A DNA stretch of 64,000 bases from Adenophora triphylla var. japonica (Eukaryota > Streptophyta > Magnoliopsida > Asterales > Campanulaceae): NCBI GenBank assembly GCA_022495995.1, contig JAFEMH010002338.1, forward strand, positions 1 to 64,000, given 5' to 3'. The position numbers were made by a program, and so were the translations under genes. Below, piece after piece: positions 11,309 to 21,268 of the stretch. The notes beneath the pieces were generated by a model. It searched no databases. It was not told the DNA's origin and saw nothing but the letters and a program-made list of their open reading frames with translations. Positions within the stretch are counted from its first letter, which is position 1. Each line of letters opens with the position of its first letter.

Positions 11309-12100
11309 ATGGAAAATTCTAAAAGAGGGAATTTGCCAATGTTGCATGGTATATCTCTTAGCAAGAATCAAAGTCATAAGACTAATGATGAGCGAAAGAG
11401 AATGAATGGTATTCCATATGCTTCGGCAATTGGGTCTATCATGTATGCTATGTTATGTACTAGACCCGATGTCTCGTGTGCTTTAAGCATGACGAGTAGG
11501 TACCAATCGGATCCCGGTGAACCACATTGGATAGCAGTAAGAATATCCTTAAGTACTTACGAAGAACTAAGGATGAATTCTTGGTCTTTGGAGGAATGGA
11601 AGAAGATCTTGTAGTAAAAGGCTACACAGATGCTAGCTTCCAAACCGACAAAGATGATTTCGGATCTTGATCTTGGATTTTTGTTTATGCTTAATGGAGG
11701 AACTGTGAGTTGGAAAAGTTCCAAGCAAAGTACCGTCGCTGATTCTACAACCGAAGCTGAGTACATAGCGGCATCCGATGCAGCTAAGGAAGCAGTTTGG
11801 ATCAAGAAGTTCATTAGTGATTTGGAAGTCGTTCCAAGCATCAGAGACCCTATTGAACTTTACTGTGATAACAATGGTGCCATTGCACAAGCAAAGGAAC
11901 CAAGATCACACCAGAGATCCAAACACATACTTCGACGTTTCCACATTATCCGTGAGATTTGTGAAAGGGAAGACGTTAAGATATGCAGAGTAGACACTGA
12001 TGACAACGTGGCGGACCCACTAACTAAGGCTCTCTCGCAAGCTAAACATGATGGTCATGTTAGGTCCATGGGTATTCGATACATGGTAGATTGGGCCTAG
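11309..12100 (+). pseudogene. C1 RT C-terminus and RNase H
   Basis: The first part (GIPYASAIGSIMYAMLCTRPD, 11403-11465) continues RT. A frameshift near 11540 separates it from the NILKYLRRTKDEFLVFGG-like residues, and another near 11640-11670 from SWKSSKQSTVADSTTEAEY. The last open part (11630-12100) holds RNase H residues: E in TEAEYIAASDAAKEA, D in LYCDNNGAIA, and VADPLTKALS at the end. The stop TAG at 12098-12100 lies just before the polypurine tract. Confidence 0.75.
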
Positions 12101-12101
12101 T

Positions 12102-13473
12102 GCAAGTGGGAGACTGTTGGTGTTATGCCCTAGGCCTATGATTCATAGACTTATGTGTTGACATTATTTATTATTATATGAGATGTTTATCATTTGATTA
12201 TTATATGTTTTGTATATTTGTTAATAATAATCTCCGTCCCTAATTATTGAAAGAATAATTAGTATAATTGTCAATGGATAATCATGTGATGATTATATGC
12301 ATAGAGATGCACATTGAAATTATGAGTACTTGTTAGAGAACAAGTGACTGGACATGACCCGCATGAGATTTATGACATGGTCAAGTGTCATAAGTAAATC
12401 TCATAAGGTTACTTCATTTAGTCCCTAGACCTGAGATTATCATGACCTTACATATGATGAAAAGTCATGTTTGATTTTAGTCAAACGATATCTTAACACG
12501 ATATCCATAAAGGCTATCTTTGGCATGATCGGATTCATGGTGGGAAGGATGATAAGTCAAGATGGAATTTGTCCCTCGAAAGAGAGATGTTTTGCTTGGG
12601 CCCCTCGATGAGTGATAATGATGAAAGTGTATGGCCGTACCCCAATATGATTGGAATTATCATTATACTCAAGGAATCGAGAAAGCATTGAACATAGACA
12701 AGTTGACAATGACCATGACTTGTGTTCAATATAACATCGTGAGACAAAGGGAGAAATGGAAGTACACCGTTGGAAACGTGAACTCTTACGTTACATTATT
12801 TGGGTAGACATAATGACTTGCTAGAGTCCGCTTATGTCTTATGAGGTTCGATATGATCGAACTCATTGCCAACATAATGTAATCCTATTGGGTCACACAC
12901 AACTAGAATGAATTGGTTAAACCGGAGGAAGAATGATTGAGAGTTTCAGTATCTGGCTATATATGTCACGCGACATATTAAGCCAATGGCTTAATATACC
13001 GCGCGACATAATAGGCCCATACGCGTTTTGACAGCCTGTTTCTCCTAATACGATTAGGAGAGGTATTCCTACTATTGTAGTATAAATACAAGGGTTCTGT
13101 CAGACCTAAAAGGTCAGCCGAAATTTTTCAAGCAAAATTTATAATTAAATACTCTCAATATTCTTCAAGGTTTAGATCTAGCAATCATCAAGAAGTTGTT
13201 CTTGGATTCATTCAAAGGTGTGGATACCGAAAGAGGGTCTTCGCTCGTTCATCGATCAAGGCCTAGAGTTCAAGCAAGTTGAAGAACGAAGTTTGTGATT
13301 CGATATCACATAATCAAAATCGTTCGATAGCTCAAGACCGGAAAGCGTTTCAAGGTTGGTTTAATTCTATCTCATAGGAATTTAAATTAATTGTATAGAA
13401 CGGATCCTAGGGCTTCTTGGGTTTTATGTTTTAATGCTTAATTCCGCTGCGCATGGACCCGTAAAACCCAACA
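12102..13473 (+). repeat. C1 polypurine tract and 3' LTR
   Basis: The purine-rich tract GCAAGTGGGAGA (12102-12113) precedes an LTR starting TGTTGGTGTTATG at 12115 and ending CCCAACA at 13473 (1,359 bp). The terminal 6-bp inverted repeat TGTTGG/CCAACA is intact. A TATA box (GTATAAATA) lies at 13080-13088. The stretch 12955-13015 holds two small palindromes (around ATGTCACGCGACAT and ATTAAGCCAATGGCTTAAT). Flanking GAGCG at 13474-13478 should be one copy of the target duplication. Confidence 0.8.
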
Positions 13474-13754
13474 GAGCGTACATTCAACAGCCTATCGTCA
13501 AGACTGAAGGTTAGAATGTGCATAGCCTTTTTATCCAGGGCTGCACAAATCTTATCCTCTTCAGTCCATTCTTCGCGGGGCTTAGGAACAATAGTTTCGT
13601 AAACTTTGAAATCTTGTTCTGAAGATCTATCGGCGTGATCCATGAGAGGAGTTTTGGGTGCTCTAGGTGTGGTGTTGATTTTGATGGGTGTCATAGGACC
13701 ATCTCTGACTACAGTCATTAGTCTGTCGTCAATTGAATCCATGTATCGCATCAT
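13474..13754 (-). pseudogene. C2 gag N-terminus, cut by C1 insertion
   Basis: Minus-strand codons from 13754 encode a copia gag N-terminal region: PKPREEWTEEDKICAALDKK followed by AMHILTFSLDD, matching the W...E..K....D..A...I pattern of copia gag (DUF4219/UBN2 type). Reading stops making sense exactly at 13473, where C1's LTR starts. Confidence 0.7.
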
Positions 13755-13895
13755 TCTGTTTTTTCCATACTGGAAATTCGTTTTCGTTTAACATGAGAAT
13801 AGTCGCCATGTTCCACGTCTGCATGAGTTTTCCTGCCATTTTTGAATCGGCAATTCAAGCTGTTAAGCTTGGAAAAATATTTTTCAAAATTGAAA

Positions 13896-13907
13896 GCTCT
13901 GATACCA
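13896..13907 (-). other. C2 primer-binding site (tRNA-iMet)
   Basis: The minus strand reads TGGTATCAGAGC, the complement of the 3' end of plant initiator tRNA-Met, placed two bases inside the LTR end. Confidence 0.85.
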
Positions 13908-13909
13908 AT

Positions 13910-15034
13910 TGTAAGGCCCAATTGGTAGGAAAACAGGCTAGAGGGGGGGGGGGTTGAATAGCCTTTTTATAATTTCTTGAAACTTCTTTTCAAACCTTTG
14001 GAAATTGTCCAAGTAACTATCACTAAGCTAACCGATTGAAACCAGTTGCACAGCGGATAAAAATTACTGGTTTGACTCACACAAGATCGGTTGGGCAAAG
14101 ATATTTTCAAATATAGTAAGTTAAAATATCATGCAATTGTATTTTTCAATGGAAAAATAAACAAGCAGTAAATAGAAGTCAATAGGTTGTGACCGGTTCA
14201 GAGAATATCAACCAGTTACAATAACAAAAGTAATGAGCAAACAAACAAAGAAAATGACACAGTTGTTTGAAGAGGTTCACAGTGTTAAATAACTGCTACG
14301 TCCTCTACCAAGTTTGGTCAAAACTTGGATTTGTGAAAGTGCACTATTAATGATACCTAACTATTACAAGTTGCAAGCCTTATGATTGAAGGCTGCCAAA
14401 AGTAAAGTGATCACCAATGTATCGTGGTACAAGGATGACCAACTGTTTTCTCGATATGTGTTCACAAGGTTGAACTGATTTCTCTAGGGTGTGTGTGTGA
14501 TTCAATCATTGTGTTTCAATCATAGTCTTGTTTGGGAACACTACAAGAATTGATTGATGGTGCTCAGTGTGTGTCCTAACAGAGATAGTATAGTGAATAT
14601 GTGGAACTTGAATGCTTGAATGCTTGAGCACTGTAGTTCTTGGAAACTCACTCTCAAAGATTTTTAATGCACCAACCTCTTCAATGCTCTGGAGAAGGTA
14701 TTTATAGTGGTCTTCAAAATAGTGTTGTTTTCTCTAAAGAGGTTGAAAGGATGACTTGGACTGACAAACATTTAATGAAAATATCTTCTGCATTAAATTC
14801 CTGAGATTTGATGAAGATATTTTTCGCTTGATAGAGGAGGTTGTTGTGAGTACTGGTAACTTTGACATTCCTCTTTGAGTCACTGACAAATTGCAGGAAT
14901 GTCTTCATAGCCAGCTTATTCTACCAACTTCAGCAAAGTTGTGTGCTGAGTAGGTGAGAACATTAAATGCTTGAGGAAGCTTGTGAAGAAACTTGGCCGA
15001 TCAGCAGCAACTGAGGAGGACTGACCGGTTGACT
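13910..15034 (-). repeat. C2 5' LTR, interrupted by CACTA
   Basis: The LTR is at least 1,125 bp. It ends (minus strand) CCTTACA at 13910 and has a G-run at 13943-13954 and a TATA box at 14699-14707. Its TG start was not found before 15035, so the CACTA element probably inserted in U3 and the distal LTR end is gone or displaced. Confidence 0.6.
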
Positions 15035-15056
15035 CACTACTAGAAACAGGGCATTT

Positions 15057-15205
15057 ACCGACGGACACCGTCCGTCGATAATACCGACGGAAAACAGACG
15101 GTTACCGATGGAAATTTAATTTTATTTTATTGGGATTTTTTTTTTAAATTTCGTTTTGTCCGTCGATAATTGAAAAACTTCCGTCGGTAATACCGACGGC
15201 CACGT
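15057..15205. repeat. CACTA left subterminal dyads
   Basis: Repeated units such as ACCGACGG, CCGTCCGTCG, CCGTCGGTAA and TACCGACGG lie in both orientations, forming short hairpins. The family normally uses such repeats as transposase-binding sites. Confidence 0.7.
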
Positions 15206-15299
15206 CCGCGGGTAAATACACCCTATATATAATGAAAAAATTCCCATTTTTAATTACGCCTTCATTTTATTACGCTTCTTCTCTCTCAGTCATTCGCGA

Positions 15300-15680
15300 A
15301 CGCGAACCTTAACGCGTCGTTCGCCGTTGCCATCGCCGTCTTTCGGTAAGCATCTTTCTTTCTCTCAATCGCTTCCTCTCTCACTCGATTTCTCTCTCTC
15401 ACTTTCTCTCTCTCTCTCATCAGTAATTCGCGAACAAACGCCGTCGCCGCCGTGGAAGCCGTTCGCTGTCGCCGTCTCCGTTGCCGGTAAGCTCTCTTTC
15501 TCTCTCTCAATCCCTTTCCCTCTCTCACTCGATTTCTCTCTCTCTCACTCGCTTTCTCTCTCTCTCGCAGTCGCCCTCTGAACAACGCCGTTGCCGCCGA
15601 GCCAGCCGTTCGCTGTCGCCGTCTCTGTCGCCGGTAAGCTCTCTTTCTCTCTCTCTCTCTCTCACTGGATTTCTCTCTCT
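15300..15680 (+). repeat. Triplicated exon-donor unit with CT-rich tracts
   Basis: A unit of about 120-145 bp occurs three times: TTCGC(T/C)GT.GCC.TCGCCG followed by GGTAAGC and a CT-rich (TCTCTC)n tract. The GGTAAGC positions are near 15345, 15486 and 15632. Each copy ends in a perfect plant splice donor. The block sits where the leader or first exon of a CACTA transposase gene would be. Confidence 0.6.
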
Positions 15681-16603
15681 CAAGTATTGATTACGAAAGT
15701 ATGCCTAATTTTGAAACAAATGGATTATGGTGTGTAATCAAATTAACGAGGTCGAATAACTGTGTATTAATTTGATAGGCAAAAAACATTACTTGATTGG
15801 TGATGTTTTAATTGGTTTGAGGGTTGCTATATTTCCTTTGACTGTTTTAATGCTTTAAGGATTTTGAATATGGAGTGGAAATTAAATATGATTAACTAAG
15901 GTGACTTTAAGGAATCTGTTATGGGGTACTTTGAGTGGATGTTTTTTGATTTGGATATTAGCAAAATATTTTTTCATTTCCAGACATAAGGCTGAAATTC
16001 GATTTGGTTTGATTTTTTGATAAAAATTTGGTTCATTTCTTCTTATTTGGTTTGATTTTTTGATAAAAACTTTCTATTTATGAATCCCTTGTTTAATAAG
16101 GTTAGTTTGCGAAATTGTTGAGTTCTGGATCTTGTTTGTTTACTAGTAGATCGTATCAGTGTTGCAATTTCTTACTCATCTCTGCTAAGTTGATTTGCTT
16201 AGATCTAGTTAACATAGGGAAGTAGATTGTTTGTTATTGTATGCCTAACTGTTGTTGTAAATCACTCTATTTGAGGAATTGTTGCAATTTTGTAAGTTAG
16301 TGTTACTTCAGTGTTGTTTTTCAGCTTCTGCTTTGACTGGTTAATTAAGTTTTGAAACGGGATGCTCTGTGACATTCTAGAAAGAGAAAGTAGAAAGATG
16401 AGTGGAAGGAAGGGAGTAAGATGAAGATCCATAGCATTTTTTAGATGAACAATAAGTCATATAAATCCAATGAATTGATTCTTGCGAACATTTTATTTTT
16501 GGTTGAAGTTAAGATCCATAGCATTTTTTAGGAAGAAAACTCTTAGTGGCACTGCTTATAGGGTATTGTGGTTGGTGGTTAACATCTTAAAATATAAATA
16601 AGA

Positions 16604-16912
16604 TGAGAGTCTTTTTCACCCACAGCTATCAAAATTCGTCTTCTTTGATTAAGAAAGACAGAGCAAACAAGTTCATTACCGTTTGAGCAAAGGATTTTCT
16701 GTTTAATAAGAGTTTTTTTCAGTTTCACTGTCCTCTTTCTCTCTAAGGATCTCAAACATCACTTGAGATCCTTAGAGAGGAGGACAGTAAAATTGAAAAA
16801 AATTCTTATTAAACAGAAAATCCTTTGCTCAAACGGCAATGAACTTGTTTGCTCTGTCTTTCTTGGTCTAAGATGAGATTGGGTTTTGATAGTTGTGGAT
16901 GAGAACGTCTAC
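16604..16912. repeat. Long inverted repeat (hairpin) inside CACTA
   Basis: The arms at about 16604-16755 and 16763-16912 are reverse complements with a 7-base loop ACATCAC. The innermost ~105 bp of each arm are nearly perfect (for example CTAAGGATCTCAA against TTGAGATCCTTAG); the outer ~45 bp are diverged. Transcription through it would give a stem of about 150 bp. Confidence 0.85.
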
Positions 16913-17207
16913 TTCAAATATTGATTCATCATTAAATGATTGTTATCAGGAAGAGGAAATGCCTATACCTCCGATTATTTCCTTGAATGATAATGTCGAG
17001 GATGAAGCATTAATGGCCGAAAACACCCGTCCACTAGGGGAGGAAGTCACTTTCAATGAAATCGATGATGACAATGTGGAGGATGAGGAAGGAGAAGGGT
17101 ATATATCTGGGTCCGATGATGAAGATGGGGAAGAAGACGACGACGAGGAAACCAGTGAAGAAGAAATTGAATTTTGTAGTGATAGTGATCAAGATTGTAG
17201 TGAATGA
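16893..17207 (+). CDS. Acidic C-terminal tail frame, probably CACTA transposase remnant
   Basis: A 104-aa frame with extreme acidity (for example ISGSDDEDGEEDDDEETSEE). Its start lies inside the right arm of the long inverted repeat, so the ATG is probably not a native start. Position inside the CACTA element and composition fit the C-terminal tail of the TNP2/TNPD-type transposase, but no catalytic motif remains. Assignment is by context only. Confidence 0.45.
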   Translation: MWMRTSTSNIDSSLNDCYQEEEMPIPPIISLNDNVEDEALMAENTRPLGEEVTFNEIDDDNVEDEEGEGYISGSDDEDGEEDDDEETSEEEIEFCSDSDQDCSE

Positions 17208-17458
17208 ATCAGTTTAGTTTTAATTCAGATAATGTTTTATATATAATGTTTACATTTTATATCACTTATCACTGTAATATTATATCTATCTCATGATTTT
17301 CAATTTTACTTGGTTACTCTTTACATGCTATGTAATATTACATCTATCTCATGATTTGGACAATAAATGCTTCCTACTATTTAAATGCTTCCTACTATTT
17401 AAATTTTGTTCTACTTGATAATATTTTCTGTCTACATATATAATATACTAGTTTAGAT

Positions 17459-17655
17459 ATGTCGGGTCGAGGTGGCAATCGTTCAAAGAGAGGGAAGGTT
17501 GCGGGTTTTGTCCATCGTCTTGTTTCACCAAGGACGGGAGGGAGGGGATCTACTTCTGGTTCTGGACGTAGTGAACCATCCGGGCGGGTTAATTTGGACG
17601 CAATTATTAATGAGGAAGGAAAAATGGAAATATCTATCTCTCCTAGTGGCCAGTA
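17459..17655 (+). CDS. First exon of a Ptta/En-Spm-type CACTA protein
   Basis: A 65-aa frame starting MSGRGGNRSKRGK, Gly/Ser/Arg rich, ending MEISISPSGQ. It is cut by a splice donor (CCA|GTAAGTATT near 17654). Small basic first exons of this form occur in the plant transposase 24 (Ptta/En/Spm) family. The next exon is not found; downstream is a MITE and low-complexity sequence. Probably a truncated second CACTA gene. Confidence 0.5.
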
Positions 17656-17733
17656 AGTATTATTTAATTGTAAATGTCATATATATAATGTTTACATTTT
17701 ATTATTGTCTTTTTATTTGTATATATATTGATA

Positions 17734-18008
17734 TACTCCCTCCGTCCCACGTCATTACAAACCATTTTTCCGGGCACAATTATTAAGAAATATTATTAAG
17801 ATAATGAAAATGTGTGGTAGAAAATGAAGAGAGAGAATGAGTGGAGTTGGTTGAATAAATTGTGTGGTAGGAAATGAAGAGAGAGAATGAGTGGGTGGGG
17901 TAGGGTGAATATAAAATAATAAATTTATTTCCATTTTGGGCAGTTTGTATTCACGTGGGACGGACCAAAAAGGAAATAAGTTTGTATTCACGTGGGACGG
18001 AGGGAGTA
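17734..18008. mobile_element. Stowaway MITE 1
   Basis: Ends are TACTCCCTCCGTCCCA and GGGACGGAGGGAGTA with TA at both borders, 275 bp. Internal direct duplications are visible: TTTGTATTCACGTGGGACGG at about 17942 and 17981, and two GAGAGAGAATGAGTG blocks. The doubled right end suggests a small tandem duplication after insertion. Confidence 0.85.
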
Positions 18009-18139
18009 TTGTTTTTTAATTAATATCTTGATAGGTTTATACATGCATGGTGGTGGTAGCGGTAGCAGCAGCGGCAGCGCTCGTGGTTGTTAAACATGAA
18101 TTTTCATTGACATGTAATTAAACAAACAAACAAACATAT

Positions 18140-18290
18140 GTAGTTTCTCTTTTCCTTTCCCCTTTTCCCCGGCCTTTCCCCCTTTCCCTTTCCCCGACCG
18201 TTTCCCCTTTCCCCGTTTCCCCTTTCCCCTTTCCCTTTCCCCCTTTCCCCTTTCCCCGGCCGTTTCCCCTTTCCCCTTCCCCTGTCGCTT
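18140..18290 (-). repeat. C-rich/G-rich low-complexity tract
   Basis: The plus strand is runs of CCCC and CCC separated by TTT. The minus strand therefore holds many GGGGAAAGGGG units, with occasional GGCCGG breaks. More than eight G-runs in 150 bp make G-quadruplex formation possible. Confidence 0.75.
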
Positions 18291-18464
18291 GATTTGGACA
18301 AACATATGTATTTTATTTGATGTACAAGCGAAACAGGTTGTTTGTGTGTGTTTGTAGTTTGTAATTGTATTTGTTTAAAACAGGTTGTTTGAACAGGTTT
18401 ACAGCCTTTTACAGGTGGTTTAATAATAAAACAATTTTTTTTTTTAAATCTGGACAGATTACCG

Positions 18465-18935
18465 ACGGAAATTTCCGTTGGTAAATTAATAAAAAGAGAT
18501 AAATAAAACTAATTTCCGGCGAAAATATCCGTCGGAAAATAATAAAAAATTAAAAAAATAAAACTCATTACCGACGGACATATCCGTCGGTTTAGGGTTT
18601 AGATTTCCGACGGATATATCCGCCGGTAAATTTTATGGTTTCCGACGGTTATAACCGTCGGTAATGGGTTTTATTTATTTATTTATTTAATATTTACCGA
18701 CGGATATTTCCATCGGTAACCTCCGACAATTTCTCCGGTTAACCGGCCGGCGTAACTCATTTCTGACGGATGATTTTCGGCGGAATTTTAGATTTTTCGG
18801 CGGACAATCCGCCGGAAATACCGGCGGAATTTGTCCGTCGGTATTACCAACCAATTATTTTCGACGGAACCCGACGGACTAATTCCGTCGGTAATATACA
18901 CTTACCGACGGATATGTGGAATTATCGACGGATAT
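18465..18935. repeat. CACTA right subterminal dyad array
   Basis: About ten dyads of the form TACCGACGGAnnnTCCGTCGGTA recur at roughly 40-50 bp spacing with varied spacers and point changes (CCGCCGG, CCATCGG). The array is longer than the left one. Confidence 0.75.
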
Positions 18936-18939
18936 GTTG

Positions 18940-19346
18940 AGAAGGCTTTACTGATTTCTCAGCTTAAGGCTAGTGATACAAGAGTTTCTATCACTACGGA
19001 TACATGGACATCTATTCAAACTATCAATTACATGGTGGTAACGGCACACTTTCTGGACAATGACTGGAAACTACACAAAAGAATTATCAACTTTTGTAAT
19101 ATAACTAGTCACAAAGGAGAGGACATTGGCAGAGTACTCGAGCAATGTTTAAGGAAATGGGAGATTAACAAAGTGTTTACCATAAATGTGGACAATGCTA
19201 GTGCCAATGATGTTGCTGTGCAGTATATGAAGAGGAGGCTTACTAGTTACAAAACCTTGATGTTTAACGGGGAGTATCTGCATATGAGATGTGCTTGCCA
19301 CATTATCAATTTAATTGTGAAAGACGGTTTAAAGGAGTTAGAAGAT
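18940..19346 (+). pseudogene. hAT transposase fragment (RICESLEEPER type)
   Basis: Codons encode SITTDTWTSIQTINYMVVTA, then FTINVDNASANDVAVQYMKR and HMRCACHIINLIVKDGLKEL. These are the DxW, DNAxxND and CAxHxxNL blocks of hAT (zf-BED/RICESLEEPER-like) transposases. The zinc finger and the C-terminal dimerisation domain are missing. The left border joins the CACTA array and the right border joins a gypsy fragment through a palindrome. Confidence 0.8.
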
Positions 19347-19377
19347 GGGATGGCAGATCAATTTGATCTGCCATCCC
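19347..19377. repeat. Perfect 31-bp palindrome at hAT-gypsy junction
   Basis: GGGATGGCAGATCAA, one T, then TTGATCTGCCATCCC: two 15-base arms with a single-base centre. It lies exactly where hAT homology ends and gypsy protease homology begins. Confidence 0.85.
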
Positions 19378-20190
19378 AGTACAATACTATATTAGGCGTG
19401 ACCGCACTGGGAATAGTTGCTTCTGTCCCCCACCAAAGAATAAAATTTAATACTCCGGGCGGAGTGGCAACCATTAAGAACCAGCCCGAGAGGTTCCTCC
19501 AGACATTGGAGGAGAAGAGAAAAGTAGAAAAAGGTCAGACCTCCTGCCCGTAGAAAGAGGGTGTGGATAAGCGGAGCGAAGGCAAAAAAATCCGCCCGCT
19601 GCCCGAGCTAATTGGCATGCTATCTTTTCACTCCACCAAGGTTGAGCTCAAGAAGTGCAGGAGGGCAAAAAGGTTGGCTCCGATTGAAGAAGGATACATT
19701 TATAGAGGAAATCTGGGAGACATAGACTGAGAGGTTATATACTCCATGTCCGCTCTCCCAGAGGCAAGAGTCAACCCCCAGCGATCATAATAGACTCCCT
19801 CCATAATCGCGAAATACGCGACTTCCAGCCTAATGACAAGCTCGAGGAAGTGGTAATCAATTTCCACAATCCCGAGAAAACAGTTAATGTCGGTCTGGAA
19901 ATTCATCCGGAGGAGAGGAGGATCTTAATTGAAGTTCTCAGGAATAACTGTGATGTGTTCGCATGGAGGGTGGAAGACATGCAAGGAATCAGCGAGGACG
20001 TGATCCTCCATAAAATTAACAATGATTCCACCTTCAAACGCATACACCAAAAGTATAGATACTTCTCTCCTGAAAATAAGATTGCGATCAAGGAAGAGGC
20101 CGAGAAGCTACTTAAGGCGGGGATAGTAAAAGAAATATCATACCCCAAGTGGCTGGCAAATGTAGTCATGGTGAAAAAAGTCAATTGAAA
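19375..20190 (+). pseudogene. Tat-like gypsy fragment: protease C-terminus and RT start
   Basis: The first codons encode YNTILGVTALGIVASVPHQR, a protease end of the YNxILG type. The stretch then passes through stops (for example TAG at 19552). From 19850 an open frame encodes NCDVFAWRVEDMQGI and KEEAEKLLKAGIVKEI, the N-terminal RT blocks of Ty3/gypsy Tat-like elements. Homology stops at 20188 after MVKKVN, before the catalytic domain. It differs clearly from T1 and T2, so it is a third gypsy lineage. Confidence 0.7.
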
Positions 20191-21020
20191 TTGTCACGGC
20201 CTGAAACACAAGTGATATCCAAGGTGATAACTGCACCAACGATAGCACTTGAGTTAGCACACACACACTTCGAAAATAAAAACAATTTTGTAAAGAGAAT
20301 GCAGCGGAATAAAGGCACCAAAATTGTTTTTCTCAAGTTATATAAATTATATAACTTGAGGATGCCTCTTAGGCAAGACTTTATAATCACTTTATAAAAA
20401 GAATTTTAAAAGCCGAATTGTGTTCCCTATAACTAATACAATGTAAGTTCTATGGAACATAAGATAAAGAACGAAATCCAATCCTAGCCAACACACAACT
20501 TGATACCAAGGTAATCAAGTGCGAAATTACATGGGAGGATGGATAAATCGAACCACAAAGAACTCTATCTCTATATGCTTTAAGATGTGAAGTGTGTAAT
20601 TGGCATATCTTCAAGTGTCTCCTTCAAAGCATATTTATAGTCTTCAATGTCTTGAAGGCTACTCAATTTGTAATAGCCTTGGAGTGTATTGGCGTTGAGG
20701 AGAGAGTGGGGAAGTGGTTGGGCTTGATCCTCACTTCATGCGTCATTATCCCACCTTTGTAGCAGCCATATACTTGCTCTCCAAGTCCATGCTTTCTGGC
20801 CTTGTACTCCCAAGCTTTCTCAGCCTTGTACTCCCTTTTAAACTGCAACAACAGCCTTGACAAAGTCTTCACACGTTTATGATGTTGTTGACACGAACAA
20901 GACTTGTTGAGAGTTTATGCATAAAATGACATTTATGCATAACTTTCTCTTTTCCAAATTTCTTCACGTTTCTAGCTCATTCTTCTATCACATTACAACC
21001 TGAAATATGGACATACAACA
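20191..21020 (-). repeat. Probable copia LTR fragment
   Basis: No coding sequence is seen. On the minus strand there is a TATA box (CTATAAATATGC near 20632-20643). The plus-strand stretch GAGAATGCAGCGGAATAAAG resembles the U5 region common in plant copia LTRs. A perfect 29-bp palindrome lies at 20332-20360 (CTCAAGTTATATAA arms). No PBS or LTR pair was found, so the call is tentative. Confidence 0.35.
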
Positions 21021-21268
21021 TACTCCCTCCGTCCCACAATTCTATACACTTTTTGGTCCGACACGGAGATTAAGGTAAAAAGTGATAAAGGTAATGTGTT
21101 GTGAGTGTAAAAGTAAAATAGGAGAGAGAATGAGTGGAGAGAATAGTAAATTTAAAAAGAGTTGTGAATAGAGAGAAGTGGGTCCCATTTCCATGTTGGG
21201 AAAGTGCAGATTATTGTGGAACGCCCAAAATGGGTCTTTTTACGGATTATTGTGGGACGGAAGGAGTA
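21021..21268. mobile_element. Stowaway MITE 2
   Basis: Ends are TACTCCCTCCGTCCCACAAT and ATTGTGGGACGGAAGGAGTA, 248 bp, bordered by TA. The interior holds GAGAGAATGAGTGGAG, shared with MITE 1, so they are related families. Confidence 0.85.

Larger units (their letters stand above)
8375..13473 (+). mobile_element. Ty1/copia retrotransposon C1, 5' end displaced by T1
   Basis: Gag, protease, integrase, RT and RNase H occur in that order, which defines Ty1/copia. They are followed by a purine-rich tract and a 1,359-bp 3' LTR. The 5' LTR and first gag codons are absent because T1 begins at 8374; they should lie left of T1 outside the window. At the other end C1 abuts minus-strand copia gag codons at 13474, so C1 itself inserted into an older copia. 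Stops and frameshifts in every domain show it is inactive. Confidence 0.85.
13474..15034 (-). mobile_element. Older Ty1/copia C2: gag start, PBS and 5' LTR
   Basis: On the minus strand, an LTR ending CCTTACA at 13910 is followed two bases later by TGGTATCAGAGC (13907-13896), the initiator-Met tRNA PBS. A gag start at 13754 follows. The LTR has a TATA box (CTATAAATA) at 14699-14707 and runs at least to 15034, where the CACTA element begins. C1 interrupts the gag at 13473. The rest of C2 would lie left of C1. Confidence 0.75.
15035..18935. mobile_element. CACTA (En/Spm) transposon, internally deleted, right end missing
   Basis: The left end CACTACTAGAAACAGGG at 15035 is a typical CACTA terminus, preceded by ACT, which could be the 3-bp target duplication. 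Dyads built on ACCGACGG/CCGTCGGT occur just inside the left end (15057-15205) and densely at 18465-18935, as in subterminal transposase-binding arrays. The expected right terminus (...TAGTG) is absent: at about 18940 sequence passes directly into hAT transposase codons. Interior coding is limited to two short frames, so most of the transposase genes have been lost. Confidence 0.8.

Noticed and set aside
15286..15690. Arg/Glu- and Ser/Leu-rich frames
   Set aside because: They are translations of (TCTC)n tracts on either strand with no conserved motif.
18140..18290. CCCTTTCCC tract as telomeric repeat
   Set aside because: Plant telomeres are CCCTAAA; this tract is irregular CCCC/TTT low complexity.
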